From IMG/VR virus record IMGVR_UViG_3300029787_000002, positions 41,633-105,632 of that record: DNA of 64,000 nucleotides, one strand, 5' to 3'. A program made the translations under genes and the position numbers. The DNA comes from a virus. The notes under the pieces were generated by a model. It ran no database searches, had not been told where the DNA came from, and worked only from the letters and a program-made list of their open reading frames with translations. Within the stretch, counting starts at the first letter, position 1, and each line of letters opens with the position of its first letter. This document shows positions 33,040 to 40,789 of this stretch, one piece after another.

Positions 33040-34026
33040 GTGATCGACTATCACTTTGCCAATCTTGTATCGGCACGCTTAGACAAATTTAAAAAGGTAA
33101 AGGACGGTACATACAACTTCCGTTGTCCTTATTGTGGTGACTCACAGAAGCATCTCAACAAGGCACGAGGGTACTTCTTTACTAAAAATTCAGGACTTGT
33201 TTACAAATGCCACAACTGTGGTGTAGGCAGGTCCTTTGGTAATTTTTTGAAGGATCAAGCGAACGATCTCTACGACGAATATGTCATGGAGAGGTACAAG
33301 AGTGGACTTACAGGAAAGGGTAGAAACGTTGCTTCCCCTAAGTTTGAAATTAAAAAACCTAAGTTCAAGAAAAAGGGAAACCTAGAGTCTGTTGCCGATC
33401 TAAATAATGAGCACCCCGCAAAAGGATACTTAAAAGGTCGTGGTATTCCAGAGAAATTCTTCTCTGATTTATACTATGTGGACTCCTTTTGTACATGGGT
33501 CAATACCCAAAAACCTACTTTCACAGATGTCAATAAAGATCACCCCAGAGTTATCATACCTTTCATTGACACGCAGGGAGAATGGTTTGGGTTTCAAGGA
33601 CGATCGTTAAATCCTTCAGATAAACTACGTTACATAACGGTCATGCTTGATGATAATAGAACCAAAGTTTATGGTTTAGATCGAGTAGATTTTAATAAAA
33701 CTGTTTACATCACAGAAGGACCGTTAGATAGTCTGTTTATCGACAATGCTATTGCAATGGCAGGAGCAGACATCGACTGGTCTCTATTGAAAGATAGAGA
33801 AGCAGTGTTCGTCTTTGACAATGAACAAAGAAATCCAGAGATTATCAAACGCATGTCAAGTGCTATTGATAGGGGATACGAAATTGTTATCTTCCCATCA
33901 CATTTGGTTGAAAAAGACCTTAATGATATGGCAAGTAGTGGACATGACGTTCAATCTCTGGTAGAATTCAATACTTACAGTGGACTAGAAGCACACGTTA
34001 AACTCAGTGAATGGAAAAAGGTATGA
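33040..34026 (+). CDS. 61: DNA primase gp61
   Basis: A 328-residue primase that makes RNA primers with helicase gp41. The N-terminus has a zinc finger, CPYC (29-32) and CHNC (about 55-58). The TOPRIM-like core follows with VYITEGPLDSLFID near 228 and AVFVFDNEQRN near 261. The start is GTG 33040; no ATG lies near it and the ribosome site is weak. The length matches T4 gp61 (342). It overlaps nrdA by four bases (ATGA). Confidence 0.93.
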   Translation: MIDYHFANLVSARLDKFKKVKDGTYNFRCPYCGDSQKHLNKARGYFFTKNSGLVYKCHNCGVGRSFGNFLKDQANDLYDEYVMERYKSGLTGKGRNVASPKFEIKKPKFKKKGNLESVADLNNEHPAKGYLKGRGIPEKFFSDLYYVDSFCTWVNTQKPTFTDVNKDHPRVIIPFIDTQGEWFGFQGRSLNPSDKLRYITVMLDDNRTKVYGLDRVDFNKTVYITEGPLDSLFIDNAIAMAGADIDWSLLKDREAVFVFDNEQRNPEIIKRMSSAIDRGYEIVIFPSHLVEKDLNDMASSGHDVQSLVEFNTYSGLEAHVKLSEWKKV

Positions 34027-36323
34027 CACCACCAACAGAAACTAATGTAATCAAAAGAGATGGTGCTAAGACACCTCTTGATCTTGATAAGATTCATAAA
34101 ATGGTCGAACTCGCTTGCGAAGGTCTCGCAGGTGTATCCGAGTCGGCAGTTGAGATGAATTCATCACTTCAAATCTTTGATGGCATTAAGACTTCTGACA
34201 TCCAAGAGATTCTTATTCGTTCTGCGAATGATTTGATTTCTCTTGAAGCACCCAACTATCAATATGTGGCAGCAAGACTGCTACTGTTTAGTCTTAGAAA
34301 ACAAGTATACGGTGAGCATCCAGACCGTCGCCCTAATCTATATCAGCATGTGAAAAAATGCATTGATCAGGGTGTATACGATGCAGGTATCTTGAGCAAG
34401 TATACAGAAGAAGAGTTCAATGTTCTAGATGGTTATCTAGATCATGATCGTGATTACTTGTTCACATATGCAGGTATGCGTCAGGTCTCTGATAAATACC
34501 TTGTACAATGTCGTAGTACTGGAGAGGTGTATGAAACACCCCAGTTCATGTACATCATGGTTGCTGCGACTCTCTTCCAAGATGATGACAAGTTCTATCG
34601 ATTGGAGTACGTTAAAAAGTATTATGATGCAATCTCAAAACACAAACTCAACATCCCAACGCCAATCATGGCAGGGGTCCGAACCCCTATTAGACAATTT
34701 GCTAGTTGTGTTCTTGTTGATGTTGATGACACCCTCGATAGTATCTTTAGCAGTGACATGGCGATTGGTAAATATGTTGCACAACGTGCGGGTATCGGCA
34801 TCAACGCAGGCAGAATCCGTGGGATCAACAGTAAAATCAGGAGTGGAGAAGTTCAACACACAGGTGTTGTACCATTCCTCAAAAAATTTGAGGCGACTGT
34901 CAGATGCTGCACTCAAAATGGCATTCGAGGTGGAAGCGCGACTGTCCACTTCCCAATCTGGCACCAAGAAATAGAGGACATTATTGTTCTCAAGAATAAC
35001 AAAGGGACAGAAGACAACCGAGTAAGGAAACTAGATTATAGTATTCAATTATCAAAATTATTTTATGAGAGATTCTGTCAGAATGCAGAAATTAGCTTAT
35101 TCTCACCGCATGACGTACCAGGTCTGTATGATGCTTTTGGTACTGATGACTTTGACACTTTATATCGGATGCATGAACTCAATGATGCTGTTCCGAGAAA
35201 GACTATCGGGGCACAAAAACTCTTTATGGATATTCTAAAGGAGAGAGCAGAGACTGGTCGTATCTATCTGATGAACATCGACCACTGTAACACTCACTCT
35301 TCCTTTAAAGACAAGGTGAACATGTCTAACCTTTGTCAGGAGATCACTCTACCTACAGATCCTATCCAACATATTGATGGTAATGGTGAGATTGCTTTGT
35401 GCATTCTATCTGCTATCAACGTTGGTAAGATCAACAAGTTAGATGAACTCGATGAGTTATGTGATCTAGCAGTCAGAGGATTAGATGCTCTGATTGATTA
35501 TCAGAACTATCCTGTACTTGCTGCAAAGCAAAGTACGCTTAACCGAAGATCATTAGGAATCGGTTATATTGGTCTAGCACATTACCTTGCAAAGAATGGT
35601 GCGAAGTATGATTCACAGAAGGCATTCGACCTCGTTCATAAACTGTCTGAGAGGTTCCAGTATGCCCTTCTAACGACGTCAAATCGTCTCGCCATGGAGA
35701 AGGGTCCTTGCGGTTATTTTGGTAAAACAAAGTACGCTGATGGAATTCTTCCCATCGATACATATAAACAGGACGTGGATGAAATTGTACCAAATGACCT
35801 TTCATGTGATTGGGAGTATCTCAGGGGTAGGATTGTTGAGTACGGATTACGGCACAGCACGTTGTCCGCACAGATGCCTTCGGAGAGCAGTTCCGTTGTG
35901 TCAAATGCAACCAATGGAATCGAACCACCTAGAGACTACTTGTCCGTTAAAAAATCAAAGAAAGGACCCCTTAAGCAGATTGTTCCATCATATACTACAT
36001 TAAAGAATAACTATACCCTTCTATGGGATATGCATAACAATGACGGTTACATCAAAGTAACTGCCCTTATGCAGAAATTCTTTGATCAAGCAATCTCAGG
36101 TAACTGGAGTTATAATCCAGAGAACTATCCTGACAACGAGGTCCCTGTCTCAGTGATGGCAAATGATCTTCTAACAACTTACAAGTATGGTTGGAAGACG
36201 TCGTATTATCAAAACACCTACGACATTAAAAAAGATGGTGAAGAACCTTCTAATAATGTAGATCAGTTAATCAATGAAATACTAACTACCGAGGAGGAAG
36301 ATTGTGACAGTTGCAAAGTTTGA
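34023..36323 (+). CDS. nrdA: Ribonucleotide reductase large subunit NrdA (class Ia)
   Basis: A 766-residue RNR alpha chain from ATG 34023, which overlaps the primase stop; ATG 34011 would add four residues. An ATP-cone start (NVIKRDGAKTPLDLDKI) is followed by the catalytic core with NLCQEITLPT and the usual PxxxSSxxxxxxNG loop (MPSESSSVVSNATNGIEPP). The C-terminal redox tail ends CDSCKV, as needed for reduction by glutaredoxin. It makes dNTPs for phage DNA from host ribonucleotides. nrdB follows, overlapping by 20 bases; the glutaredoxin gene is at 48779. Confidence 0.96.
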   Translation: MTPPTETNVIKRDGAKTPLDLDKIHKMVELACEGLAGVSESAVEMNSSLQIFDGIKTSDIQEILIRSANDLISLEAPNYQYVAARLLLFSLRKQVYGEHPDRRPNLYQHVKKCIDQGVYDAGILSKYTEEEFNVLDGYLDHDRDYLFTYAGMRQVSDKYLVQCRSTGEVYETPQFMYIMVAATLFQDDDKFYRLEYVKKYYDAISKHKLNIPTPIMAGVRTPIRQFASCVLVDVDDTLDSIFSSDMAIGKYVAQRAGIGINAGRIRGINSKIRSGEVQHTGVVPFLKKFEATVRCCTQNGIRGGSATVHFPIWHQEIEDIIVLKNNKGTEDNRVRKLDYSIQLSKLFYERFCQNAEISLFSPHDVPGLYDAFGTDDFDTLYRMHELNDAVPRKTIGAQKLFMDILKERAETGRIYLMNIDHCNTHSSFKDKVNMSNLCQEITLPTDPIQHIDGNGEIALCILSAINVGKINKLDELDELCDLAVRGLDALIDYQNYPVLAAKQSTLNRRSLGIGYIGLAHYLAKNGAKYDSQKAFDLVHKLSERFQYALLTTSNRLAMEKGPCGYFGKTKYADGILPIDTYKQDVDEIVPNDLSCDWEYLRGRIVEYGLRHSTLSAQMPSESSSVVSNATNGIEPPRDYLSVKKSKKGPLKQIVPSYTTLKNNYTLLWDMHNNDGYIKVTALMQKFFDQAISGNWSYNPENYPDNEVPVSVMANDLLTTYKYGWKTSYYQNTYDIKKDGEEPSNNVDQLINEILTTEEEDCDSCKV

Positions 36324-37464
36324 CACTAAAGGAATGACCGTATTTAACAAGAATCAAGTAGACACAAAGAAACAACCAATGTTCTTTGGACAACCATTAG
36401 GAGTCCAAAGATATGATGAGTATAAGTATCCTGTCTTTGACAAACTTACTCAGCAACAACTTGGATACTTCTGGAGACCAGAAGAAGTATCTTTACAGAA
36501 GGATCGTTCCGACTATCAAACTTTGACACCTGAGCAGAAGCACATCTTTACTTCTAACTTGAAGTATCAGATCATGCTTGATTCTGTACAGGGTAGAGGA
36601 CCTGGAATGGCATTCATTCCTTACTGCTCCTTACCTGAGTTGGAAGCATGTATGACTGTATGGGAATTTATGGAAATGATTCATAGTCGTTCCTATACTT
36701 ACATCATTAAGAATGTATATTCCAATCCTGGAGATGTATTCGATACTATCTTGGATGATGAGAATGTTATGTCTCGTGCTAGTAGTGTTACAGCATCCTA
36801 CGATGACTTCATTGAACATGCACATGATTATGACACTGGTTCAATGTGGGATCTAGCAAGAGATGGTCACACAACAGGACTCTATGACAGAAAAGAACTT
36901 AAGAGAAAACTCTACAGAGCAATCGCCAACGTCAATATCCTCGAAGGAATCCGTTTCTATGTGTCGTTTGCGTGCTCGTTTGCTTTTGGCGAAAATAAAC
37001 TTATGGAGGGTTCGGCAAAGATACTCTCTCTTATTGCTAGAGATGAAAGTCAACACTTGGTTATCACGCAGAATATCTTGAAGAAGTGGGCAGAAGGAGA
37101 TGATCCTGAGATGCAAGAGATTGCTACTGAGGAGAAGGATCAAGTACAACATATGTTTATGAAGACTGTTGATGAAGAGAAGGCATGGGCAAACTACCTC
37201 TTTAAAGAAGGTAGTATGATCGGTCTAAATGAAAAACTACTTCATCAGTATGTTGAATGGATTGCTAACAAAAGAATGAAAGCAATCGGTTTAGATCCTA
37301 TCTATGATATTCCTGCTAGGAATAACCCTCTTCCATGGACACAACACTGGTTGAGTTCTAGAGGATTACAAAACGCACCACAAGAAACGGAGATTGAAAG
37401 TTATGTCGTCGGAGGAATCAAACAAGACCTCAAAGCAGATGCCTTTGCAGGATTCAGTTTATGA
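36304..37464 (+). CDS. nrdB: Ribonucleotide reductase small subunit NrdB
   Basis: A 386-residue di-iron radical subunit. The start is GTG 36304 with a strong GAGGAGG. Iron-ligand motifs are recognisable as LEACMTVWEFMEMIHSRSY (E-x-x-H type) and LIARDESQHLVITQ (near 241). The tyrosine-radical region is the helix around SRSYTYIIKN. The C-terminal DAFAGFSL is the NrdA-binding tail. It overlaps nrdA by 20 bases and encloses a small ORF in another frame at its end. Confidence 0.95.
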   Translation: MTVAKFDTKGMTVFNKNQVDTKKQPMFFGQPLGVQRYDEYKYPVFDKLTQQQLGYFWRPEEVSLQKDRSDYQTLTPEQKHIFTSNLKYQIMLDSVQGRGPGMAFIPYCSLPELEACMTVWEFMEMIHSRSYTYIIKNVYSNPGDVFDTILDDENVMSRASSVTASYDDFIEHAHDYDTGSMWDLARDGHTTGLYDRKELKRKLYRAIANVNILEGIRFYVSFACSFAFGENKLMEGSAKILSLIARDESQHLVITQNILKKWAEGDDPEMQEIATEEKDQVQHMFMKTVDEEKAWANYLFKEGSMIGLNEKLLHQYVEWIANKRMKAIGLDPIYDIPARNNPLPWTQHWLSSRGLQNAPQETEIESYVVGGIKQDLKADAFAGFSL

Positions 37465-37561
37465 TGACCTTTTAGATAAGGGAAATGAGATTGGTCCAGA
37501 CGTGACAGACATGCTCTGGACTGCTGCTAAGAAGGAAGCATTAAGAAATATTAAAGAATAG
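37439..37561 (+). CDS. Short ORF overlapping the nrdB end
   Basis: A 40-residue ORF starting at ATG 37439, 26 bases before the nrdB stop. It is acidic with a basic end: MPLQDSVYDDLLDKGNE and WTAAKKEALRNIKE. It has no ribosome binding site of its own and overlaps nrdB in frame +2, so it may be spurious, though the codon use looks normal. Unknown. Confidence 0.4.
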   Translation: MPLQDSVYDDLLDKGNEIGPDVTDMLWTAAKKEALRNIKE

Positions 37562-37598
37562 AATAAATTGTTCTAAAATGTAACGAGGTGAACTACAA

Positions 37599-37724
37599 AT
37601 GTCAGGAAACTGTGTTATAAATATAACAGTAGCAAAGAATACATTATGTATCCGCTGCTACCGTCTACGTTCATCACCTTCGGGTGACGCAAGTAGGTCG
37701 CGGAACGGAGCGTTCATCTCATGA
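37599..37724 (+). CDS. Small ORF with structured RNA (SPSGDASRSRNGAFIS)
   Basis: A 41-residue ORF with a GAGGTG ribosome site eight bases upstream; its stop overlaps the next ATG (ATGA). The peptide ends RSSPSGDASRSRNGAFIS. The DNA folds: TCACC-TTCG-GGTGA at 37674-37687 is a UUCG tetraloop hairpin, and GAACG-GAG-CGTTC at 37702-37714 a second one. The coding and RNA signals overlap, so this may be a regulatory leader or ncRNA that happens to be open. Treated as a small gene of unknown function. Confidence 0.45.
   Translation: MSGNCVINITVAKNTLCIRCYRLRSSPSGDASRSRNGAFIS
37674..37714 (+). promoter_or_regulatory. Two adjacent RNA hairpins
   Basis: UUCG tetraloop hairpin (5-bp stem TCACC/GGTGA) followed by a second stem-loop, GAACG/CGTTC. 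They lie inside the small ORF at 37599. Confidence 0.5.
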
Positions 37725-37912
37725 TACACTTAGTCGGACTACTACTAGCAAGTGGCATGACCTGTGCCGATATATCTGCAAAGATGGATCGAGTCAGGAA
37801 CCATAAAGATCCATCACTAACTCCTGTTGCAAAGCAGGAAATTATTGAGGTCTATAGGATACATTTGGTGGAAGTATTAGGACTACAGTGCGACTGGGAC
37901 GCAAACGACTGA
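37721..37912 (+). CDS. Small possibly exported protein
   Basis: A 63-residue product starting at an ATGA overlap. The N-terminus MIHLVGLLLASGMTCADISA resembles a short signal or lipoprotein-like sequence (a Cys at position 15), but it lacks a basic start. The remainder is charged with a helical core and ends QCDWDAND, with two cysteines in all. Function unknown; it is one of a series of small genes between nrdB and talC. Confidence 0.55.
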   Translation: MIHLVGLLLASGMTCADISAKMDRVRNHKDPSLTPVAKQEIIEVYRIHLVEVLGLQCDWDAND

Positions 37913-37983
37913 AGGAACGGGTAAACGGATCCACCGCAAGGTGAGAAGGTTAACTATCCAACTACTTTAGGAGAAAAAAACAA

Positions 37984-38118
37984 ATGGCAAAAGTCGTTTA
38001 CCGTGGGGTTCAATACAACCCAGAGGAGTACAAGGCAAAAGTACTCGCAGAAGCAGCACAAGAAAGAAATCACGAACTTATGTATCGTGGTATCAAACTT
38101 GTAAAAAACTATAAGTGA
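37984..38118 (+). CDS. DUF4278-like small protein
   Basis: A 44-residue product with YRGVQYNP and, again, YRGIKL; two YRG repeats are the hallmark of DUF4278, a small cyanobacterial domain of unknown function (recalled). The ribosome site AGGAG lies 12-16 bases upstream. In the preceding gap (37932-37943), CACC-GCAA-GGTG forms a GNRA tetraloop hairpin. A host-like origin is probable. Confidence 0.6.
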   Translation: MAKVVYRGVQYNPEEYKAKVLAEAAQERNHELMYRGIKLVKNYK

Positions 38119-38128
38119 GGTTAGAACT

Positions 38129-38218
38129 ATGGAAGTACTTCAAATTAGTATCGCCATGGTGGTTTTCTTAGCACTTATCTATGGTGAGGTTCAGTTACTG
38201 TTTAGAACAGGACACTGA
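38129..38218 (+). CDS. 29-residue transmembrane peptide
   Basis: Short ORF, MEVLQISIAMVVFLALIYGE followed by VQLLFRTGH, with a clear transmembrane helix. It has a ribosome site (GAGG) nine bases upstream and a start ten bases after the previous stop. Small single-helix peptides of this kind often associate with photosystems or other membrane complexes, but no family is recognised. Confidence 0.5.
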   Translation: MEVLQISIAMVVFLALIYGEVQLLFRTGH

Positions 38219-38222
38219 AGCA

Positions 38223-38399
38223 ATGAAAATCAGTCTGGAGTTTGATTCCCGTAACTGGGATTACAATCTTCCAGAATATGATGAAGACATACATGACCCT
38301 GAACAGGTCTTTGCCCTGTTATGTTACCGTGGAATACACTACGCTAAGTGGGTTACTTTAAATCCATTTCTCGTATCACCAAACTGGAAGATTAAATAG
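38223..38399 (+). CDS. Small acidic hypothetical protein
   Basis: A 58-residue ORF from ATG 38223; an in-frame ATG at 38181 lies inside the previous gene. The acidic core SRNWDYNLPEYDEDIHDPEQ is followed by FALLCYRGIHYAKW, which carries the same CYRG-x-x-Y pattern as DUF4278-type proteins. It is the last gene before a terminator-promoter unit. Function unknown. Confidence 0.5.
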   Translation: MKISLEFDSRNWDYNLPEYDEDIHDPEQVFALLCYRGIHYAKWVTLNPFLVSPNWKIK

Positions 38400-38420
38400 T
38401 TGATCTGGAGATCGACACAC

Positions 38421-38461
38421 AGACCCTGGGTATTGACACCTGGGGTCTTTTGTTGTACAAT
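38421..38461 (+). promoter_or_regulatory. Terminator interlocked with the talC promoter
   Basis: The stem AGACCCTGGGT pairs with ACCTGGGGTCT (two G-U wobbles, loop 38432-38437) and is followed by TTTTGTTG, a plausible terminator. The -35 box TTGACA (38433-38438) overlaps the loop; 17 bp later TACAAT (38456-38461) is the -10 for talC. One stretch ends one transcript and begins the next. Confidence 0.75.
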
Positions 38462-38491
38462 AAATATTGTGAAACGTAAGTAAGGAGAGTC

Positions 38492-39160
38492 ATGAAACTT
38501 TTTCTGGACTGTTCTGATGCTGAGTTAATCAAAACCTATTACGAAACAGGATTGATTGATGGTGTCACAACGAACCCATCACTCATGCTGAAGGCAGGTG
38601 AAGATCCCATGGAAGTATACAAAAAGATCTCAGATATCTTTCCATTCCATGCATCAATCTCTGCAGAGGTAGTAGGTGACACAGCACAAGAAATGTTAGA
38701 TCAAGCAGAACCCTTGATTGACATTGGACCAAATATTACTATCAAGGTTCCATGCACCCCTCAGGGTTTAAAAGCATGTAAAGATTTGTCTGATGATGAA
38801 GTACCAGTAAACGTTACTTTGGTATTTGATACTTGTCAAGCAATCTTAGCAAGTAAAGCAGGAGCAACATATGTGTCTCCTTTTGTAGGTAGAGTCTATG
38901 ACCAGTCGTTTGATGGCATTGGAGTCATCGAAGAGATTGCAGATGTATTCGCAACTCATAACTCAACTACTCAAGTTCTAGCAGCATCTATTAGAGAGGT
39001 GTATCAGGTCGCCCAATCATTCAAAGTGGGTGCTGATATCTGTACTATCCCAGGTAAAGTATTTGCAGGGATGTACTCTCATATATTAACAGACAAAGGT
39101 CTGGAGACTTTTGATAGAGACTGGAAGAATCTACACGACGAATTGGGAAAGAAGAGTTGA
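38492..39160 (+). CDS. talC: Transaldolase TalC
   Basis: A 222-residue short-form (TalC/fructose-6-phosphate aldolase type) transaldolase, the version typical of cyanophages. The opening MKLFLDCSDAELIK and DGVTTNPSLM are class hallmarks; K85 in NITIKVPCT is the Schiff-base lysine. It runs the sugar exchange of the pentose phosphate pathway and so supplies NADPH and ribose for nucleotide synthesis while the Calvin cycle is slowed. It has its own promoter and a good AGGAG ribosome site. No other carbon-metabolism genes are present in the window. Confidence 0.96.
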   Translation: MKLFLDCSDAELIKTYYETGLIDGVTTNPSLMLKAGEDPMEVYKKISDIFPFHASISAEVVGDTAQEMLDQAEPLIDIGPNITIKVPCTPQGLKACKDLSDDEVPVNVTLVFDTCQAILASKAGATYVSPFVGRVYDQSFDGIGVIEEIADVFATHNSTTQVLAASIREVYQVAQSFKVGADICTIPGKVFAGMYSHILTDKGLETFDRDWKNLHDELGKKS

Positions 39161-39219
39161 CTTGTAAAAAAACTGATGCAGATTTTAGACGCTTACCCCA
39201 ATCAAGTGGAGGAACAATT

Positions 39220-39369
39220 ATGACTAAACGAGATCTACTCGCAAGAATTTATAATCACAAAAAGAATCTTTACAATGGTCACTATGAAGAACAGACAGAA
39301 GAATGGTCTGAAGGAGCACATCATATGCTCAACAAAATGTTAGAACTAGCACAGGAGTATGGGGATTAA
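39220..39369 (+). CDS. Small hypothetical protein
   Basis: A 49-residue product from ATG 39220, with GGAGG 8-12 bases upstream; a TTG at 39157 overlapping talC is a poorer start. The sequence RDLLARIYNHKKNLYNGHYEEQ plus EGAHHMLNKMLELAQEYGD is helical and His-rich. Its stop overlaps the next ATG (TAATG). Unknown function. Confidence 0.55.
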   Translation: MTKRDLLARIYNHKKNLYNGHYEEQTEEWSEGAHHMLNKMLELAQEYGD

Positions 39370-39533
39370 TGAAAAAGAAAAACTTAAAAACACTCATTCA
39401 CGATATTGAAATCGCACTAGCAGAGTTGAAATCAGAAGTTTATTCTGACGCTGCTGCTTATCGTATAAGTAATGATAGCGATAAGCACACTACATACATT
39501 GACGTTAACGACGACGACGGACTCTGCGACTGA
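39369..39533 (+). CDS. Small acidic hypothetical protein
   Basis: A 54-residue ORF, starting in a TAATG overlap. The N-terminus is basic (MKKKNLKTLI), the middle helical, and the C-terminus strongly acidic (DVNDDDGLCD). A coiled-coil-like helix spans residues 8-28. It overlaps the following GIY-YIG-like ORF by 62 bases in a different frame, so one of the two starts may be misplaced. Function unknown. Confidence 0.5.
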   Translation: MKKKNLKTLIHDIEIALAELKSEVYSDAAAYRISNDSDKHTTYIDVNDDDGLCD

Positions 39534-39957
39534 TGATTACAAAAATCCTTGGGTTTACAATGGGAGTATCTTTACTTCTAACGACATTGGTGAGTCTTTC
39601 GGGTTTGTTTACTCTATACACAATACAGTTAATGGTAAACGCTATATCGGTAGAAAATACTTCTATCAATTCCGAACCCCCAAGGGTAAAAAAAGAAAAG
39701 TAAAATCAGAATCAGATTGGAAAAAATATTATGGAAGTTCAAAGGAACTCATAGAAGATAAAAAGAAGTATGGTGAAGAAGCATTTAATCGTGTTATAAT
39801 CAGCATACATAATACGAAAGGTCTGGTAAACTTTACTGAGACCAAACAGTTATTTCTCAACAATGTACTCACGGAGGCAATGGACGATGGAACCCCTGCA
39901 TACTACAACTCAAACATCCTCGGACGGTACATGCGTAAAGACTATTTTAATACTTGA
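39472..39957 (+). CDS. GIY-YIG-like endonuclease
   Basis: A 161-residue ORF. The GIY-YIG signature appears as FVYSIHNTVNGKRYIGRK, followed by SDWKKYYGSSKELIEDKKKYGEEAFNRVII and a catalytic-type Glu in FTETKQLF. This is the architecture of the small free-standing endonucleases of T4-like phages. The start is uncertain: ATG 39472 gives about 22 non-family residues and overlaps the previous ORF. It may be a homing nuclease or a repair enzyme; no intron is visible near it. Confidence 0.75.
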   Translation: MIAISTLHTLTLTTTTDSATDDYKNPWVYNGSIFTSNDIGESFGFVYSIHNTVNGKRYIGRKYFYQFRTPKGKKRKVKSESDWKKYYGSSKELIEDKKKYGEEAFNRVIISIHNTKGLVNFTETKQLFLNNVLTEAMDDGTPAYYNSNILGRYMRKDYFNT

Positions 39958-39982
39958 CAGACACTAGCGAATCGGTTATACT
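39954..39982 (+). promoter_or_regulatory. Sigma70-type promoter before the tRNA region
   Basis: TTGACA, a 17 bp spacer and TATACT: an excellent consensus promoter. It drives the small ORF at 40009 and the tRNA gene. Its -35 overlaps the end of the GIY-YIG-like gene. Confidence 0.85.
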
Positions 39983-40008
39983 ACTGAGGTAGTTCAGAGA
40001 CAACTTAC

Positions 40009-40167
40009 ATGAGTTGGATTGATTTCCTAGACGCTGACGTTGAAGAGGATTACCTCGACGTCCAGATCGATAAGTTGCATACTCTCGTTGACTTAGGTTA
40101 CGAAGAGGATGCTGAAAAGTTGAATCTGAATATCAAAACTGCCTCCAAAATTCTTTTGGGTCAGTAG
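40009..40167 (+). CDS. Small acidic hypothetical protein overlapping the tRNA
   Basis: A 52-residue ORF, MSWIDFLDADVEEDYLDV with a C-terminal helix NLNIKTASKILLGQ. It follows a strong promoter. The stop codon lies inside the acceptor/D-arm junction of the tRNA gene, so coding and tRNA sequences overlap by 10 bases. No good Shine-Dalgarno site is seen. Function unknown. Confidence 0.6.
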   Translation: MSWIDFLDADVEEDYLDVQIDKLHTLVDLGYEEDAEKLNLNIKTASKILLGQ

Positions 40168-40230
40168 CACAGCGGATAGTGCAACTGCCTTCTAAGCAGT
40201 CGGTCGCAGGTTCAAATCCTGCCTGACCCG
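40158..40230 (+). tRNA. tRNA-Arg (anticodon TCT)
   Basis: A 73-base cloverleaf. The acceptor GGGTCAG pairs with CTGACCC with discriminator G. D-arm GCAC/GTGC, anticodon stem ACTGC/GCAGT with loop CTTCTAA, a five-base variable loop, and T-arm GCAGG/CCTGC with TTCAAAT. No CCA is encoded. It reads AGA codons, which are frequent in this AT-rich genome. The 5' end overlaps the preceding ORF. Confidence 0.95.
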
Positions 40231-40276
40231 TTGCCCTTCACAGGGGCATTAACGGTCCATTAGAAAGGTACTTCAT

Positions 40277-40492
40277 ATGACTACAGCACAACGGTTCTCG
40301 TCGTGTCTCCCTATCCTTGAGGATGCGGTTGACAGGCAGATCATGCTCGACTCTGATTATCCTATCATTCATAATCAATTAATGAAACACTATGAGGACA
40401 GAGGAGTCGACTTCTATGGTAATGTAGACGAGGATTATGACATCCTACTTGCTAAACTTGAATCCGACCTTTATTATTATGACCAAGACTAA
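40277..40492 (+). CDS. Small hypothetical protein
   Basis: A 71-residue product, MTTAQRFSSCLPILEDAVDRQ with an acidic end (GNVDEDYDILLAKLESDLYYYDQD). It starts after a non-coding gap with a GC-rich hairpin-like TGCCC-ttcacag-GGGCA following the tRNA and a ribosome site (AAAGG). It overlaps the next gene by 14 bases. Not recognised. Transcribed from the same promoter as the tRNA or by readthrough. Confidence 0.55.
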   Translation: MTTAQRFSSCLPILEDAVDRQIMLDSDYPIIHNQLMKHYEDRGVDFYGNVDEDYDILLAKLESDLYYYDQD

Positions 40493-40715
40493 CATCATTT
40501 TGGAGCGATATCCTTATCGCTATGTTGAAGTTGGGACACTCGACAACGGGTTTCCCGACTATCGTATTCAAAAGTTTCATGAGTGGACCCAAAGGTACAG
40601 GGACATGTATCTCCTAGACAACTCTGTGCAACTGGATTATGCGATTGAAGATTTTGAATACACAAAATGGTTAGATCCTGATCCTGAGGTGCAAGCATAC
40701 CGCAAGTACACATGA
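40479..40715 (+). CDS. Small hypothetical protein
   Basis: A 78-residue protein from ATG 40479; an upstream in-frame ATG at 40437 lies deep in the previous gene. Aromatic- and acid-rich: ILERYPYRYVEVGTLDNGF, FHEWTQRYRDMYLLDNSV and a C-terminal KWLDPDPEVQAYRKYT. No membrane segment. It overlaps the next small gene by four bases. Function unknown. Confidence 0.55.
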   Translation: MTKTNIILERYPYRYVEVGTLDNGFPDYRIQKFHEWTQRYRDMYLLDNSVQLDYAIEDFEYTKWLDPDPEVQAYRKYT

Positions 40716-40789
40716 TTACTTTTATTGTTGTTGCAGTGCTCATCGCAGCAACTGCATTTCTTTTACGTTATTACGATCCTCACAATTGA
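40712..40789 (+). CDS. 25-residue transmembrane peptide
   Basis: Short ORF with product MITFIVVAVLIAATAFLLRY plus a polar end. It starts at an ATGA overlap, and its stop overlaps the TTG start of the next gene. This coupling makes it plausible as a real micro-protein. A single transmembrane helix with an outside-in orientation is likely. Confidence 0.45.
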   Translation: MITFIVVAVLIAATAFLLRYYDPHN

